This document shows positions 1 to 8,039 of a stretch of DNA of 64,000 bases, one piece after another. The notes under the pieces are model-generated. The model made no database searches, had not been told where the DNA came from, and saw only the letters and a list, made by a program, of their open reading frames with translations. Within the stretch, counting starts at the first letter, position 1; every line of letters starts with the position of its first letter. The translations under genes were made by a program, and so were the position numbers. Source of the DNA: Candidatus Rubrimentiphilum sp. (GTDB taxonomy: Bacteria; Vulcanimicrobiota; Vulcanimicrobiia; Vulcanimicrobiales; Vulcanimicrobiaceae); contig DASTDE010000002.1 of assembly GCA_035710515.1 (NCBI GenBank), positions 143,389-207,388 on the forward strand. Reading direction: 5' to 3'.

Positions 1-1
1 C

Positions 2-451
2 GCCGTTCTCTTCGCCGGCGCGGCGCTCGCCGCGCAGGCGGCAAAGCCGGCAGCTTCACCGCTAGTTCAAGCCCAGTTGAAAGGTCACTGGGTATGCATG
101 CAGACCGGGACCAGCTCCGGGACATTCAACGAAGACTGGACTCCCGTTTTCGGCGGCTCGTGGCTGCGCGCCACGGACAGCGTGAAGGGCGTCACGACGG
201 CCGAGCACACGCTCACATACAGTAAAGCGATCAGCACCTGGATCGTTCTCGACGCATTCCCGACCGGAGCCTACGATATCTTACACGGAACCGGCACAGG
301 TGCGACGCGCATCGCCTTTCATGCCGTTTATCCGAAATTGGCCCTTGCCGTAACCTACGCGCGGCTTTCGCCCGCGAAATACACGGTGGACGTAAACGGA
401 AACATTCAAGGCAAGAAACTGGCCACGCACAGCGTCTGCGCGAAGCGCTAG
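2..451 (+). CDS. Secreted hypothetical protein, 5' end cut by window
   Basis: The reading frame is already open at base 2 and ends with TAG at 449-451, so the true start lies outside the window. The first visible residues (AVLFAGAALAAQA, then an Ala/Pro-rich stretch) look like the hydrophobic core and cleavage region of a signal peptide, which suggests only a few residues are missing. A TTG at 77 could serve as a start but would discard this signal. The mature part is about 125 residues with three cysteines and alternating hydrophobic and polar stretches, typical of a small beta-rich periplasmic protein. I recognise no family. It converges with the next gene, overlapping it by four bases. Confidence 0.6.
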   Translation, partial: AVLFAGAALAAQAAKPAASPLVQAQLKGHWVCMQTGTSSGTFNEDWTPVFGGSWLRATDSVKGVTTAEHTLTYSKAISTWIVLDAFPTGAYDILHGTGTGATRIAFHAVYPKLALAVTYARLSPAKYTVDVNGNIQGKKLATHSVCAKR

Positions 452-915
452 GGTTGAGGCGAGGGCGACGCTTGTAGCTCGTCGATAATTTGGAGCGGGG
501 TTTTTATCTGGGCGACCAGTTCGTCGGCCAGGCGTAACTCCGCAACGTTCGAACGGTGCGCGCGCTCGATGGCGAGCGCTTGCGTCATAGCTGCCTCAGC
601 GGTAGCGCGTCCCGTTGCGACGTTACCGCGCTGCGCGTCGGCGGCCCCGATGTATGCTGACAGCCCGGTTTCAAAGAGCAGCAGTTTGTAGCGCACGTCG
701 GCGCGATCTTCCCGGCTCCCACACTTTTGCGCCTGAGCGCGCAGCGCAATAAAGGCGTTATAGGCGGTCTGCGGCTTGCGCCGCATGACGTCCCGCGCCG
801 ACTCGAAGCCGTGCAAGAACGTCTTGTACGATCCGCGCCCGCAGCGCGCCTCGGCGGACATCGCGCACGTGCAAAGCGCGAACGCCGCAGCGGTGATTGC
901 AAACACGTAACGCAT
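448..915 (-). CDS. Secreted hypothetical protein
   Basis: This encodes 155 residues. The start at ATG 913-915 is chosen because it is followed directly by a signal peptide (MRYVFAITAAAFALCTC, cleavage near AEA) and lies five bases after the stop of the ABC ATPase; the longer frame starts inside that gene. The mature protein is helical and Ala/Arg-rich with two cysteines, with a possible repeat-like helical hairpin at about residues 40-130. The C-terminus ends in a Ser-Pro-rich tail. It is the last gene of the minus-strand run that contains the exporter, so it may be a periplasmic accessory or cargo of that exporter, but this is only positional inference. No family recognised. Confidence 0.6.
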   Translation of the reverse strand: MRYVFAITAAAFALCTCAMSAEARCGRGSYKTFLHGFESARDVMRRKPQTAYNAFIALRAQAQKCGSREDRADVRYKLLLFETGLSAYIGAADAQRGNVATGRATAEAAMTQALAIERAHRSNVAELRLADELVAQIKTPLQIIDELQASPSPQP

Positions 916-919
916 GGCT

Positions 920-1591
920 CTAGATTTTCCCATCATCCAGCAAAACAACCCGCTCGGCGGCGCGGCGGATCCGGTAATCGTGCGAGGTTATCACCACCGT
1001 CGTTCCGCGGCTGCGCGCCAACTCCGTAAGGATGTTCGTGACGATGGCTCCGTTCTCGGCGTCGAGCTGCGACGTCGGTTCGTCGGCCAGAATCGCGCAC
1101 GGATTTCCTGCCAGCGCACGCGCGATGGCCACCCGCTGTTTTTCGCCGCCCGATAGGTCTCGCGCCGGCCGGTCCGCCTGCTCGTGCAGCCCGAGTTCGG
1201 ACAGCAGATCGCGAGCCGCCTTGCGCGCATCTCGGCCCCGCACGCCGCGCACGTGAAAAGCCAGCTCGACGTTTTCCGAGCCCGTCATCGAATTGAAAAG
1301 ATTGAAGCCTTGAAACACGTAGCCGAAATGCCGCAAGCGAAAGCGCGCGAGTTCCTTGCGGCCAAGGTGCGTTAGGTCGGTTCCTGATGTGACGACGCTG
1401 CCGCTCGTTGGCGTTAACAAGCCGCCGATAATCGAGAGCAGCGTGCTCTTGCCCGAGCCCGAGGGTCCCATCACCAAAAGCATCTCGCCACGTTTGATCT
1501 CGAGCGAAACACCTTTGAGCGCGTGGACGGGTTTCGGGCCCGGATAGGTCATCCGGAGATCGCGCACGGCAACCGTTACGTCGTTGTTCAC
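920..1591 (-). CDS. ABC transporter ATP-binding protein (LolD/MacB/DevA type)
   Basis: A 223-residue ATPase subunit of a type VII (MacB/LolCDE-like) ABC system. Walker A GPSGSGKST is at 42-50, the Q-loop Gln at 94, the signature LSGGE at 146-150, Walker B AILADEP at 166-172, and the switch His at 204. The start is GTG at 1589-1591, three bases after the stop of the permease gene, so the two are translated together. Such ATPases power mechanotransmission by their permease partner to move lipoproteins, glycolipids or peptides out of the inner membrane. The sequence does not show the substrate. No periplasmic adaptor (MacA/DevB) gene is in view, although the gene lies downstream of catabolic genes. 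Confidence 0.9.
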   Translation of the reverse strand: MNNDVTVAVRDLRMTYPGPKPVHALKGVSLEIKRGEMLLVMGPSGSGKSTLLSIIGGLLTPTSGSVVTSGTDLTHLGRKELARFRLRHFGYVFQGFNLFNSMTGSENVELAFHVRGVRGRDARKAARDLLSELGLHEQADRPARDLSGGEKQRVAIARALAGNPCAILADEPTSQLDAENGAIVTNILTELARSRGTTVVITSHDYRIRRAAERVVLLDDGKI

Positions 1592-1594
1592 GTG

Positions 1595-2731
1595 CTATGC
1601 CCGGAAGACCAGCGCGGGATCGGCTCGCGTGACCCGCTGCATGGCGACGACGCCTGCGCCCGTGCAGATTACGAGAGCCAGGATGAGCACCTCGATCGCG
1701 CCGGCCGGCGTAATCAGAATGTCCACGCCGCGGTCCGCCGCTATCGAGCGTAGCCCGAACGTTAGCGCCAAACTCAGCACGTACCCGATGCCCGCCATGA
1801 TCGCCGCTTGCAGTGCGATTACTCCGTAGAGATAGCCGTCGCTTACGCCAATCGCTTTGAGCGTGCCGTACTCTTGAAAATGCTCGTTTATCGACGTGTA
1901 CAGGATCTGGCCGACGACGGCGATGCCCACGATCGCGCCCATCAGTGCAATCAGCGTGAGGATAAACCCGATCCCGGTTCGTTTCACCCAATAATCGCGC
2001 GTGGTTCGAATCATTTGTTCGCGCGTCAATGCGCGAACATGTGGAATGCGCCGCTCGATCGCCCCTGCCAGCTGCGCGACGGCGGCCGGATTCTTGGCCT
2101 TCACAAGGACGTACATGATCGGGTCGCTCTCTTCGAGCGGCGGCGGCGCGGCGCCGGACGGCGAGAAAAACGAGAGTGCTGTCGGCGTATACACGTTTGC
2201 CGTTTCAAGCGACGTATAAAAAAACGTCGCCGAGACAATCGGCTGCGTGCCATGAGTAACGTAGGCAAGATGCGCGGGAAGCGTCCCAATTGTGCCGCTC
2301 TCTCCGGAATGCTGCAAACCGAGGAGGCGCAGCTGCGTTGCATCAATCGCGACCGCGTAGGGCCGGCGCAACTGCCGAACGGTTGCGCGATCGACGTTAC
2401 CCGGGTTGAATAGCGTTCCGTTCGGATCGAAGCCGACGATGCGTCCCAGCGCAAGCAAGTCGTGCGGACCCCGCCAACGCGCAACTCCAAGCGAAAGTGC
2501 TTCCACTTGCGCGACGCCCGGAACGGCGCGGACCTTGGCGACGTCCCCGTACTGAAGCGGCAGCGTGCCCTCGAAGTACAACATTTCTGGCGCCGTCACC
2601 CAAATGTCGGCCGGAGATTCTGAAATCGGCAGCGCCGTTGAGTTGACGAATCCGGTGAACAGCGCGACCTGCACCGTGAGCAGGGTCACGGCAAAAACGA
2701 TCCCGCCCAACGCCACGAAGAACCGCGGCAT
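1595..2731 (-). CDS. ABC transporter permease, DevC/MacB-like (FtsX domain)
   Basis: A permease of 378 residues from ATG 2731. An N-terminal membrane helix at about 5-29 is followed by a periplasmic domain of about 220 residues (30-250) and three C-terminal helices at about 255-375 with the FtsX-like core. This matches the DevC family of heterocyst-type glycolipid or drug exporters. Such proteins usually have a short cytoplasmic amphipathic segment before helix 1. In this frame the residues upstream of the ATG (LTLARKTLFED) look like that segment, so translation may begin earlier, for example at the ATT at 2765-2767 just after the hydratase stop. It forms the transporter with the ATPase gene three bases downstream. 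Confidence 0.85.
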   Translation of the reverse strand: MPRFFVALGGIVFAVTLLTVQVALFTGFVNSTALPISESPADIWVTAPEMLYFEGTLPLQYGDVAKVRAVPGVAQVEALSLGVARWRGPHDLLALGRIVGFDPNGTLFNPGNVDRATVRQLRRPYAVAIDATQLRLLGLQHSGESGTIGTLPAHLAYVTHGTQPIVSATFFYTSLETANVYTPTALSFFSPSGAAPPPLEESDPIMYVLVKAKNPAAVAQLAGAIERRIPHVRALTREQMIRTTRDYWVKRTGIGFILTLIALMGAIVGIAVVGQILYTSINEHFQEYGTLKAIGVSDGYLYGVIALQAAIMAGIGYVLSLALTFGLRSIAADRGVDILITPAGAIEVLILALVICTGAGVVAMQRVTRADPALVFRA

Positions 2732-2768
2732 GTCCTCGAAGAGCGTCTTGCGCGCCAGCGTTAAAATG

Positions 2769-3629
2769 TTATTTGTTCTTGAACCGTGCCGTGCGCTTTT
2801 CGTTGTAGGAAGCGAGCCCTTCTTTCGCGTCTTCGCTCTTGAAGAGCAGCGACTGGAGCTCGCGTTCTAGCGCTAGTGCGTCCTGAAGCGGCAGTTCCAT
2901 GCCCGTCTGAACGCTGCGCTTGATGTGACCGACCGCCATCGGCGCTTTGTTCGGCGACGTAAACTGCTTGGCGTATGTCAGCGCCTGATCGCGGAAGCTC
3001 GCCGCGTCGCCTTCGTACACGTCGTTAACGATTCCCCAATCCAACGCTTGCTCGAAGCTGAAAGTGCGTCCCATCGCCATCAATTCGATCGCGCGAGACT
3101 TTCCGACCAGCCGCGCCAACCGCTGCGTTCCGCCGGTGCCCGGCAACACGCCGAGCGCAACCTCGGGCAAGCCGATCTTGCCGGCGTCCTGACGCGCGAT
3201 GCGTATGTCGGCCGCCATCGCGATCTCCAGACCGCCCCCGACGGTGTGCCCGTTCAACGCCGCGATGACGAGCTTCGGCGTCTGTTCCAAGCGCGAAAGC
3301 GTCTCGTTGGCGTGCAGGCAAAAATTGTACTTGAACTCGGGTGTGACGTTGTTGAGCATGGCGATGTTCGCCCCGGCCGAAAAGAATTTTTCACCCTTGC
3401 CGATCAGAACGATGACTTCCACATCAGTATCGAACCGCGCATCCAAGATCGCTTCGTCGAGTTGACGCATCATCTCGTGCGTGTACGTGTTGGCGGGCGG
3501 ATCGTCCATCTCGATGATCGCGACATGTCCGTCCTTGCTGTAATTGATGACGCGTTTGCCGTCGAAGCCGCGCGCCTCGCGCCCGAACGGCGTTTGCGCG
3601 GCAGCGGGGCCATTCACGGTAGTAGCCAT
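2769..3629 (-). CDS. Enoyl-CoA hydratase/isomerase family protein
   Basis: A 286-residue crotonase-fold enzyme acting on CoA thioesters. The oxyanion-hole segments are FFSAGANI (82-89) and HTVGGGLE (128-135). Both acid/base glutamates of classical hydratases are present, E135 in GGGLEIAMAAD and E155 in LPEVALGVLPG, so hydration of an enoyl-CoA is plausible. An N-terminal extension of about 25 residues precedes the domain. Its ATG shares one base with the stop of the upstream epoxygenase (TAATG), which indicates co-translation. In aromatic-CoA epoxide pathways crotonase-family members isomerise the epoxide (PaaG) or hydrate dehydroadipyl-CoA (PaaF); the sequence alone cannot decide which. Confidence 0.9.
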   Translation of the reverse strand: MATTVNGPAAAQTPFGREARGFDGKRVINYSKDGHVAIIEMDDPPANTYTHEMMRQLDEAILDARFDTDVEVIVLIGKGEKFFSAGANIAMLNNVTPEFKYNFCLHANETLSRLEQTPKLVIAALNGHTVGGGLEIAMAADIRIARQDAGKIGLPEVALGVLPGTGGTQRLARLVGKSRAIELMAMGRTFSFEQALDWGIVNDVYEGDAASFRDQALTYAKQFTSPNKAPMAVGHIKRSVQTGMELPLQDALALERELQSLLFKSEDAKEGLASYNEKRTARFKNK

Positions 3630-4747
3630 TATTCTTTTCCTTTAGGTGCGATCCAACTCGCGTCTTTGGTGTATTCTTGAACCTTTGCTTCGTCTTCCAC
3701 GGTCGGCAGCATGGTGGGCAGGTACGCATCCCATTCGGCCTGGGTCAGCTGCCGTCCGTCCACGCTCCAAAACTGGCCCGCATACTGACCGATTTTCCGG
3801 TTGAAGCGGATGTCCGGCACGTAGAGCTTCGCATCGGCTGCGTTAACGGCATTGACGCGCTCGACCGTCTTGCTGATTTCATCGTAGAACTGTCCGCGCG
3901 CGCGCTCGTTCAGGTGCTCGCGATCGGCGGAGTCGCCGGCCTTGTCTTCGTCCACGCGGCCTTTAATGCCCCACGTGTACGCCCACTGCGCCGAGCCTGA
4001 GTGATCCGTTCCGAAGAGATCCAGCGATCCTGAGATCCACTTGTTGTAGTACTTCTGCTGCAGGTCGACCGGAATCACGCCGGCCTGTGCGATGCGCCGC
4101 AGGCCGGAGATGCCGGTGCCCATGTGATACGACTCCTCGCGTAGCATTGGGCCCATCGACTGTGCGAGCGGAGCGAAAGCCGAATGCGAGAGCATCGTCA
4201 GTTGGAACTTGCCGTCGCGGTCCATGAAGTTGGTGTAGGCGAAAAAGTCGAGCCAGTGCGTGACGTCGTCGTTGAACGCATGCAGCAGCCGGTTTTTCTT
4301 GCCGTAGGCGCGCCGCTCGAGCAGTTTTTGTGCTTCGATCTTTCCGTCGTTGCCGAAATACTTGATGAGCACGTGACACATTTGGTAGCCGTGGCGCGTC
4401 TCTTCGACCATGATGCGCACGAGCGATGCCAAATCGTATTCCGACGGGGCATTGTTCACGAGAAAGCGCTGCTGTTCGTTTGAAGCGAACTCTGTGTCGC
4501 CCTGATAGACGATCATGTTCAAGAGCGCGTCGCGCATGCGCTGGTCGGGCACCTCCATGACTTTGTCCCAACGGCGCTCGCCCTTGAAATCCCCGAAGTA
4601 AATCTCATTCGTCGGCAACTCGCCGTATTTGGCTTCGAACTGGTAGCCCGGCATGTAACGGTCGATCAGCTCCTGATTTAAGCCGATGTCCTGTTGCCAG
4701 TCCTTGAGCAGGTCCAGCCAATCGTCAAAGGTCGCGATGCGTGCCAT
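3629..4747 (-). CDS. BoxB/PaaA-family di-iron aromatic-acyl-CoA epoxygenase
   Basis: A 372-residue ferritin-like di-iron oxygenase of the family that epoxidises benzoyl-CoA (BoxB, about 470 aa) or phenylacetyl-CoA (PaaA, about 310 aa). Likely iron ligands are E86 in YQGDTEFAS, E116 and H119 in VEETRHG, a carboxylate near D176 in FMDRDG, and E205/H208 in REESYHMG. ATG 4745-4747 has a strong AAGGAG Shine-Dalgarno nearby. The length lies between BoxB and PaaA, and the segment around residues 80-215 looks closer to BoxB. No electron-transfer partner (BoxA or PaaE) and no PaaB/C/D subunits are in the window. With the hydratase downstream and the beta-oxidation genes 0.6 kb upstream, a role in CoA-dependent aromatic degradation is likely. 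Confidence 0.85.
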   Translation of the reverse strand: MARIATFDDWLDLLKDWQQDIGLNQELIDRYMPGYQFEAKYGELPTNEIYFGDFKGERRWDKVMEVPDQRMRDALLNMIVYQGDTEFASNEQQRFLVNNAPSEYDLASLVRIMVEETRHGYQMCHVLIKYFGNDGKIEAQKLLERRAYGKKNRLLHAFNDDVTHWLDFFAYTNFMDRDGKFQLTMLSHSAFAPLAQSMGPMLREESYHMGTGISGLRRIAQAGVIPVDLQQKYYNKWISGSLDLFGTDHSGSAQWAYTWGIKGRVDEDKAGDSADREHLNERARGQFYDEISKTVERVNAVNAADAKLYVPDIRFNRKIGQYAGQFWSVDGRQLTQAEWDAYLPTMLPTVEDEAKVQEYTKDASWIAPKGKE

Positions 4748-4863
4748 GAATACTCCTTATACCACCAAGCCCTTCGAGCCTCGCCACCTCCCGCATAACT
4801 CCCCTAGGTAACCGTGCGGAAATCCCCCGGCAACAAGCGGCCATTAACGTCCTCGATTGGGTC

Positions 4864-4935
4864 GGGGCCGTAGCGTAATTGGTAGCGCGCCGTGTCGCCA
4901 ACTCGGAGGTGCGGGTTCAATCCCCGCCGGCTCCA
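4864..4935 (+). tRNA. tRNA-Gly (GCC), atypical anticodon arm
   Basis: A 72-nt cloverleaf folds by eye. The acceptor pairs GGGGCCG (4864-4870) with CGGCTCC (4928-4934), including one G-U. The D-arm has GCGT/GCGC around AATTGGTA. The T-arm has GCGGG/CCCGC around TTCAATC. The anticodon stem is CCGTG/CTCGG with a central T-T mismatch, and the loop is TCGCCAA, which gives anticodon GCC. Position 33 is C instead of the near-universal U. CCA is not encoded beyond the discriminator A at 4935. The odd arm means it may be poorly functional, specialised or a pseudo-tRNA. Confidence 0.7.
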
Positions 4936-5020
4936 GGCCCAACGTGGTTGGGTCTTCCGCCCAGGTCTCTCGCGTGCTAAGATTGCTACGGCGACACGGC
5001 AAACTTACGCTACGCGAGGG

Positions 5021-5050
5021 GCCGCTCAATGAGAGCGGCTCTTTTATTTT
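5021..5050 (+). terminator. Rho-independent terminator
   Basis: A perfect 7-bp stem GCCGCTC (5021-5027)/GAGCGGC (5033-5039) with loop AATGA is followed by a T-rich tract. It reads on the plus strand and most likely ends transcription from the tRNA. A smaller hairpin CCCAAC-GTG-GTTGGG lies at 4938-4952, directly after the tRNA. Confidence 0.7.
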
Positions 5051-5323
5051 CTAATCTGCGTCTTCGTGAAAGTGTAGATGACAGCCGTCCTCGGCGTCTC
5101 GCAATACTTCTTGAGCTTCGGAGAGCATCGATTGAGAGACCGGCGGCGCGGATTCGATCTCCCCTTCTTCCGCCAGAAAATCGCTCTCGGACCAATCTTC
5201 CCAGGTCTCGAGCGGCTGACGGTCGACTTCGGCCGGAAATTGCACGCAAAAACCTTCGACTAAGTGCAAACCGACCACGAGCACGCGCGTTCCGCGCGGA
5301 AAGAATGTTCCGTCCTTCCACAA
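5051..5323 (-). CDS. Hypothetical acidic protein
   Basis: Ninety residues from a TTG start. The frame stays open for another 17 codons upstream, up to the TAG stop of the aldehyde dehydrogenase, and contains no ATG, so a non-standard start such as the ATT at 5354-5356 is possible. The N-terminal half is mixed beta-like (FFPRGTRVLVVGLHLVEG) and the C-terminal half strongly acidic (Asp/Glu-rich, ending HFHEDAD). Competing Arg-rich frames on both strands look like noise. No family recognised. It follows the dehydrogenase by about 50 bases and would be co-transcribed with it. Confidence 0.45.
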   Translation of the reverse strand: MWKDGTFFPRGTRVLVVGLHLVEGFCVQFPAEVDRQPLETWEDWSESDFLAEEGEIESAPPVSQSMLSEAQEVLRDAEDGCHLHFHEDAD

Positions 5324-5374
5324 CGTGCCGTATGTGGTTTGATAGGACGTTCCAATTTTTAACGCGTCTATGGT

Positions 5375-6868
5375 CTATACTCCGAACGGATCGATCGGCT
5401 TCTCACCGATGTACGTAATGATACTCTTGATTTCCGAATAGAGTGCCATCGTCTCCATCCCTAATTCGCGCCCGTAGCCGGATTGCTTGTAGCCGCCGAA
5501 CGGCACGCCCGGAAACACCGCGTACGGCGTGTTGATGGCCACCGTCCCCGTTCGCAGCGCCTTGGCGGCGCGGCTTGCGCGCCCGATGTTCTGCGACCAG
5601 ATGCTCGCGGAAAGACCGTATTCGCTGTCGTTGGCCAGCTCGATCGCCTGCGCTTCATCTTTAAAACGCGTGAAGCTGGCGACCGGGCCGAAGACTTCCT
5701 CGCGCGAGACCCGGTGCGAGGGCTGCGTCTCGTAGGCGCTGACGCTCCAGAACTTCCCATTCTCGAACCCGGGCCCGGCGTTGACCGGCCCGCCGCCCAG
5801 CAGCAGCTTTGCACCCTCGCTCGCGCCGATCTCACAATACGATTTGATCTTATCGAGTTGTTCTTGGGTTGTGATCGCGCCGATCTGCGTCTGCGGATCC
5901 TCCGGATTGCCGACGCGCAGTTTGCGCGCCTTCGTGGTAAACATCTCGATGAATTCGTCCGCGATGCTCTCTTGCACGAGTATGCGCGAGCGCGCCTCGC
6001 AACATTGGCCGGCGTTGTAAAATACGCCATAGAGTGCGCCGTTGACGGCTTGCCGTACATCGGCGTCGTCGAAAACCAGCGAGGGAGATTTCCCACCGAG
6101 CTCCAGCGTTACGCGCTTTACGGTCTGCGCCGCCGTTGCCGCAACCCGTTTACCTGTTGCCGTGCTTCCGGTGAACGCGATCTTGTCGATACCCGGATGC
6201 TCCACCATCGCCTGTCCGAGACCGCGGCCCTCGCCCGTGATGACGTTGAGCACGCCTTCCGGCAGACCGGCCTCGAGCGCAATCTTTGCCAGTTCGAGTG
6301 CAGTGAGCGGCGTCTGTCCCGCCGGCTTGAGGACAATCGTGCAGCCGGCAGCTAACGCGGGCGCAACTTTCCACGACGTTAGCAGCAACGGAAAATTCCA
6401 CGGCACGATCGCTCCGACGACACCGACCGGCTCGCGCACGGTCTGCGCGAGATAATTCGGCATCGGGCCGGGCAAACTGTTCCCATAATTCTTGGTCGCC
6501 GCGCCGGCATAGAATTCGAAGCAATCCACAATCGCGCCGAGTTCGCCCTTGGCGGTTCCAAGCGACTTGCCGTTGTCGCGCACCTCGAGCAGGGCGATGT
6601 CGCCCGCGCGCTCCGCGATCAGCTGCGCCATCTTATAGATGATCTTGGCGCGGCGCGACGCCGCCATCGTCGACCATTTTCCCCGCTCGAACGCATCGCG
6701 TGCGGCGGTGACCGCGCGATCGACGTCGGCGGCGGAGGCGTTGGCGACTTGAGCGATCACCGCACCCGTGGCCGGATTCGTGTCGTCGCACGTCGCGCCG
6801 TCCGACGCGTCGAGCCATTGGTTTCCGATGAAGAGCTGAGTCTTGGTCGCCGTTGCAGTTACCGCCAT
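5375..6868 (-). CDS. Aldehyde dehydrogenase family protein
   Basis: A 497-residue NAD(P)-dependent aldehyde dehydrogenase of the ALDH1/betaine-aldehyde type. Visible catalytic residues are N158 in PWNFP, K181 in LKPAGQTP, E256 in TLELGGK and the nucleophile C290 in NAGQCCEARSR. The ATG at 6866-6868 is chosen because the longer frame has an Arg-rich lead inside the thiolase gene; this start overlaps the thiolase stop by one base. Lying between a thiolase and an aromatic epoxygenase, it may oxidise the semialdehyde produced by ring opening, the job done by BoxD or the PaaZ aldehyde dehydrogenase domain. That assignment is inference, as the family is promiscuous. Confidence 0.9.
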   Translation of the reverse strand: MAVTATATKTQLFIGNQWLDASDGATCDDTNPATGAVIAQVANASAADVDRAVTAARDAFERGKWSTMAASRRAKIIYKMAQLIAERAGDIALLEVRDNGKSLGTAKGELGAIVDCFEFYAGAATKNYGNSLPGPMPNYLAQTVREPVGVVGAIVPWNFPLLLTSWKVAPALAAGCTIVLKPAGQTPLTALELAKIALEAGLPEGVLNVITGEGRGLGQAMVEHPGIDKIAFTGSTATGKRVAATAAQTVKRVTLELGGKSPSLVFDDADVRQAVNGALYGVFYNAGQCCEARSRILVQESIADEFIEMFTTKARKLRVGNPEDPQTQIGAITTQEQLDKIKSYCEIGASEGAKLLLGGGPVNAGPGFENGKFWSVSAYETQPSHRVSREEVFGPVASFTRFKDEAQAIELANDSEYGLSASIWSQNIGRASRAAKALRTGTVAINTPYAVFPGVPFGGYKQSGYGRELGMETMALYSEIKSIITYIGEKPIDPFGV

Positions 6869-8037
6869 TAAAGCCTTTCGAAGATCGTACTGATGCCCTG
6901 GCCGACGCCGATGCACATCGTCGCCAATCCATACCGCGCCTCGCGCCGCCGCAGTTCGTGCAGGAGCGTCGTCGCGATGCGAGCGCCGCTTGCGCCTAAC
7001 GGATGGCCGAGCGCAATCGCGCCGCCGTTCACGTTCGCCCTCTCCGGGTCGATCTCCAGGTCACGCAAGCATGCAATCGATTGCGCTGCGAACGCCTCGT
7101 TAATCTCGACCAGGTCCATCTGATCGATGCGCAGGCCCGCGTGCGCCAGCGCCTTGCGCGTCGCCGGGATCGGCCCGAGGCCCATGACATCCGGATGCAC
7201 GCCGGCCGCCGCCGTGGCAACGACGCGCGCGATCGGTTTGAATCCAAGCTTCTTGGCCGTCTCCGCTTCGCAGAGCAAAAGCGCGGCGGCACCGTCGTTG
7301 ATGCCCGACGAATTACCGGCCGTGACCGTGCCGCCGGTTTTAAAAGCCGGTTTGAGCTTCGCCAACGCTTCCAGGGTCGTGTCGGGCCGCGGATGTTCAT
7401 CCGCACCTACGTCGCCGACCGCGATCGTTTCTTGCGCGAAGGTGCCGCGCGCGACCGCGGCTTTGGTGCGCATCTGCGATTGGTACGCGAAGCGGTCTTG
7501 CTCCTCGCGCCCAATCTTGTAACGCTCGGCGACGTTCTCGGCAGTTTCGCCGAGCGAGATCGGCGGATAGAGCTCCTGCATGCGCGGGTTTATCATGCGC
7601 CAACCGATCGTCGTGTCGAACATTTCGATGGCACGATCGAACGGCTTCTCGCCTTTGAGTTGCACGAAGGGCGCGCGCGTCATCGATTCGACGCCGCCCG
7701 CGATAACGACGTCGCTTTCGCCATAGGCAATTGCGTGGGCGGCCGAGTTTATGGCCTGCAGGCTGCTGCCGCACAAACGATTCATCGTCGCGCCGGCAAC
7801 TTCAACGGGAAGGCCCGCGAGAAGTGCAGCCATACGGGCGACGTTACGGTTGTCTTCGCCGGCTTGATTGGCCGCACCAAGAAACACGTCTTCGATCTGC
7901 TGCGGCGCAACGCCGGTGCGTTTGACGATCGCTTCAATAACGATCGCGGCGAGATCGTCCGGGCGTACGTTGGCCAGCACGCCGCCGTATCGTCCGATCG
8001 GCGTACGGACCGCGTCGACGACTACGACGTCACGCAT
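6868..8037 (-). CDS. Acetyl-CoA acyltransferase (3-oxoadipyl-CoA thiolase type)
   Basis: A thiolase of 389 residues. The acyl-accepting cysteine is C89 in MNRLCGSSLQ, H345 lies in GGAIALGHPLGASG, and the second catalytic cysteine C375 in MCIGVGQG. The family cleaves a 3-oxoacyl-CoA with CoA; the PcaF/PaaJ group releases succinyl-CoA and acetyl-CoA from 3-oxoadipyl-CoA. ATG 8035-8037 is preferred over TTG 8041-8043. It lies two bases after the stop of the dehydrogenase and is followed by the aldehyde dehydrogenase with a one-base overlap. The neighbours make a role at the end of aromatic catabolism the best guess, but general fatty-acid beta-oxidation is not excluded. Confidence 0.9.
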   Translation of the reverse strand: MRDVVVVDAVRTPIGRYGGVLANVRPDDLAAIVIEAIVKRTGVAPQQIEDVFLGAANQAGEDNRNVARMAALLAGLPVEVAGATMNRLCGSSLQAINSAAHAIAYGESDVVIAGGVESMTRAPFVQLKGEKPFDRAIEMFDTTIGWRMINPRMQELYPPISLGETAENVAERYKIGREEQDRFAYQSQMRTKAAVARGTFAQETIAVGDVGADEHPRPDTTLEALAKLKPAFKTGGTVTAGNSSGINDGAAALLLCEAETAKKLGFKPIARVVATAAAGVHPDVMGLGPIPATRKALAHAGLRIDQMDLVEINEAFAAQSIACLRDLEIDPERANVNGGAIALGHPLGASGARIATTLLHELRRREARYGLATMCIGVGQGISTIFERL

Positions 8038-8039
8038 TT

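Noticed and set aside
933..1991. Long open frame on the minus strand, 352 codons
   Set aside because: It runs across the ABC ATPase and permease genes in another frame and is Arg-rich without a family signature, so it is a high-GC shadow.
4938..4952. Small hairpin CCCAAC-GTG-GTTGGG after tRNA-Gly
   Set aside because: Possible terminator, but the T tract is weak; the hairpin at 5021-5050 is stronger, so I did not list it separately.
5010..5418. Arg-rich open frames on both strands around 5.0-5.4 kb
   Set aside because: Composition is dominated by Arg and Ser with no domain; the acidic 90-residue frame is a better candidate.
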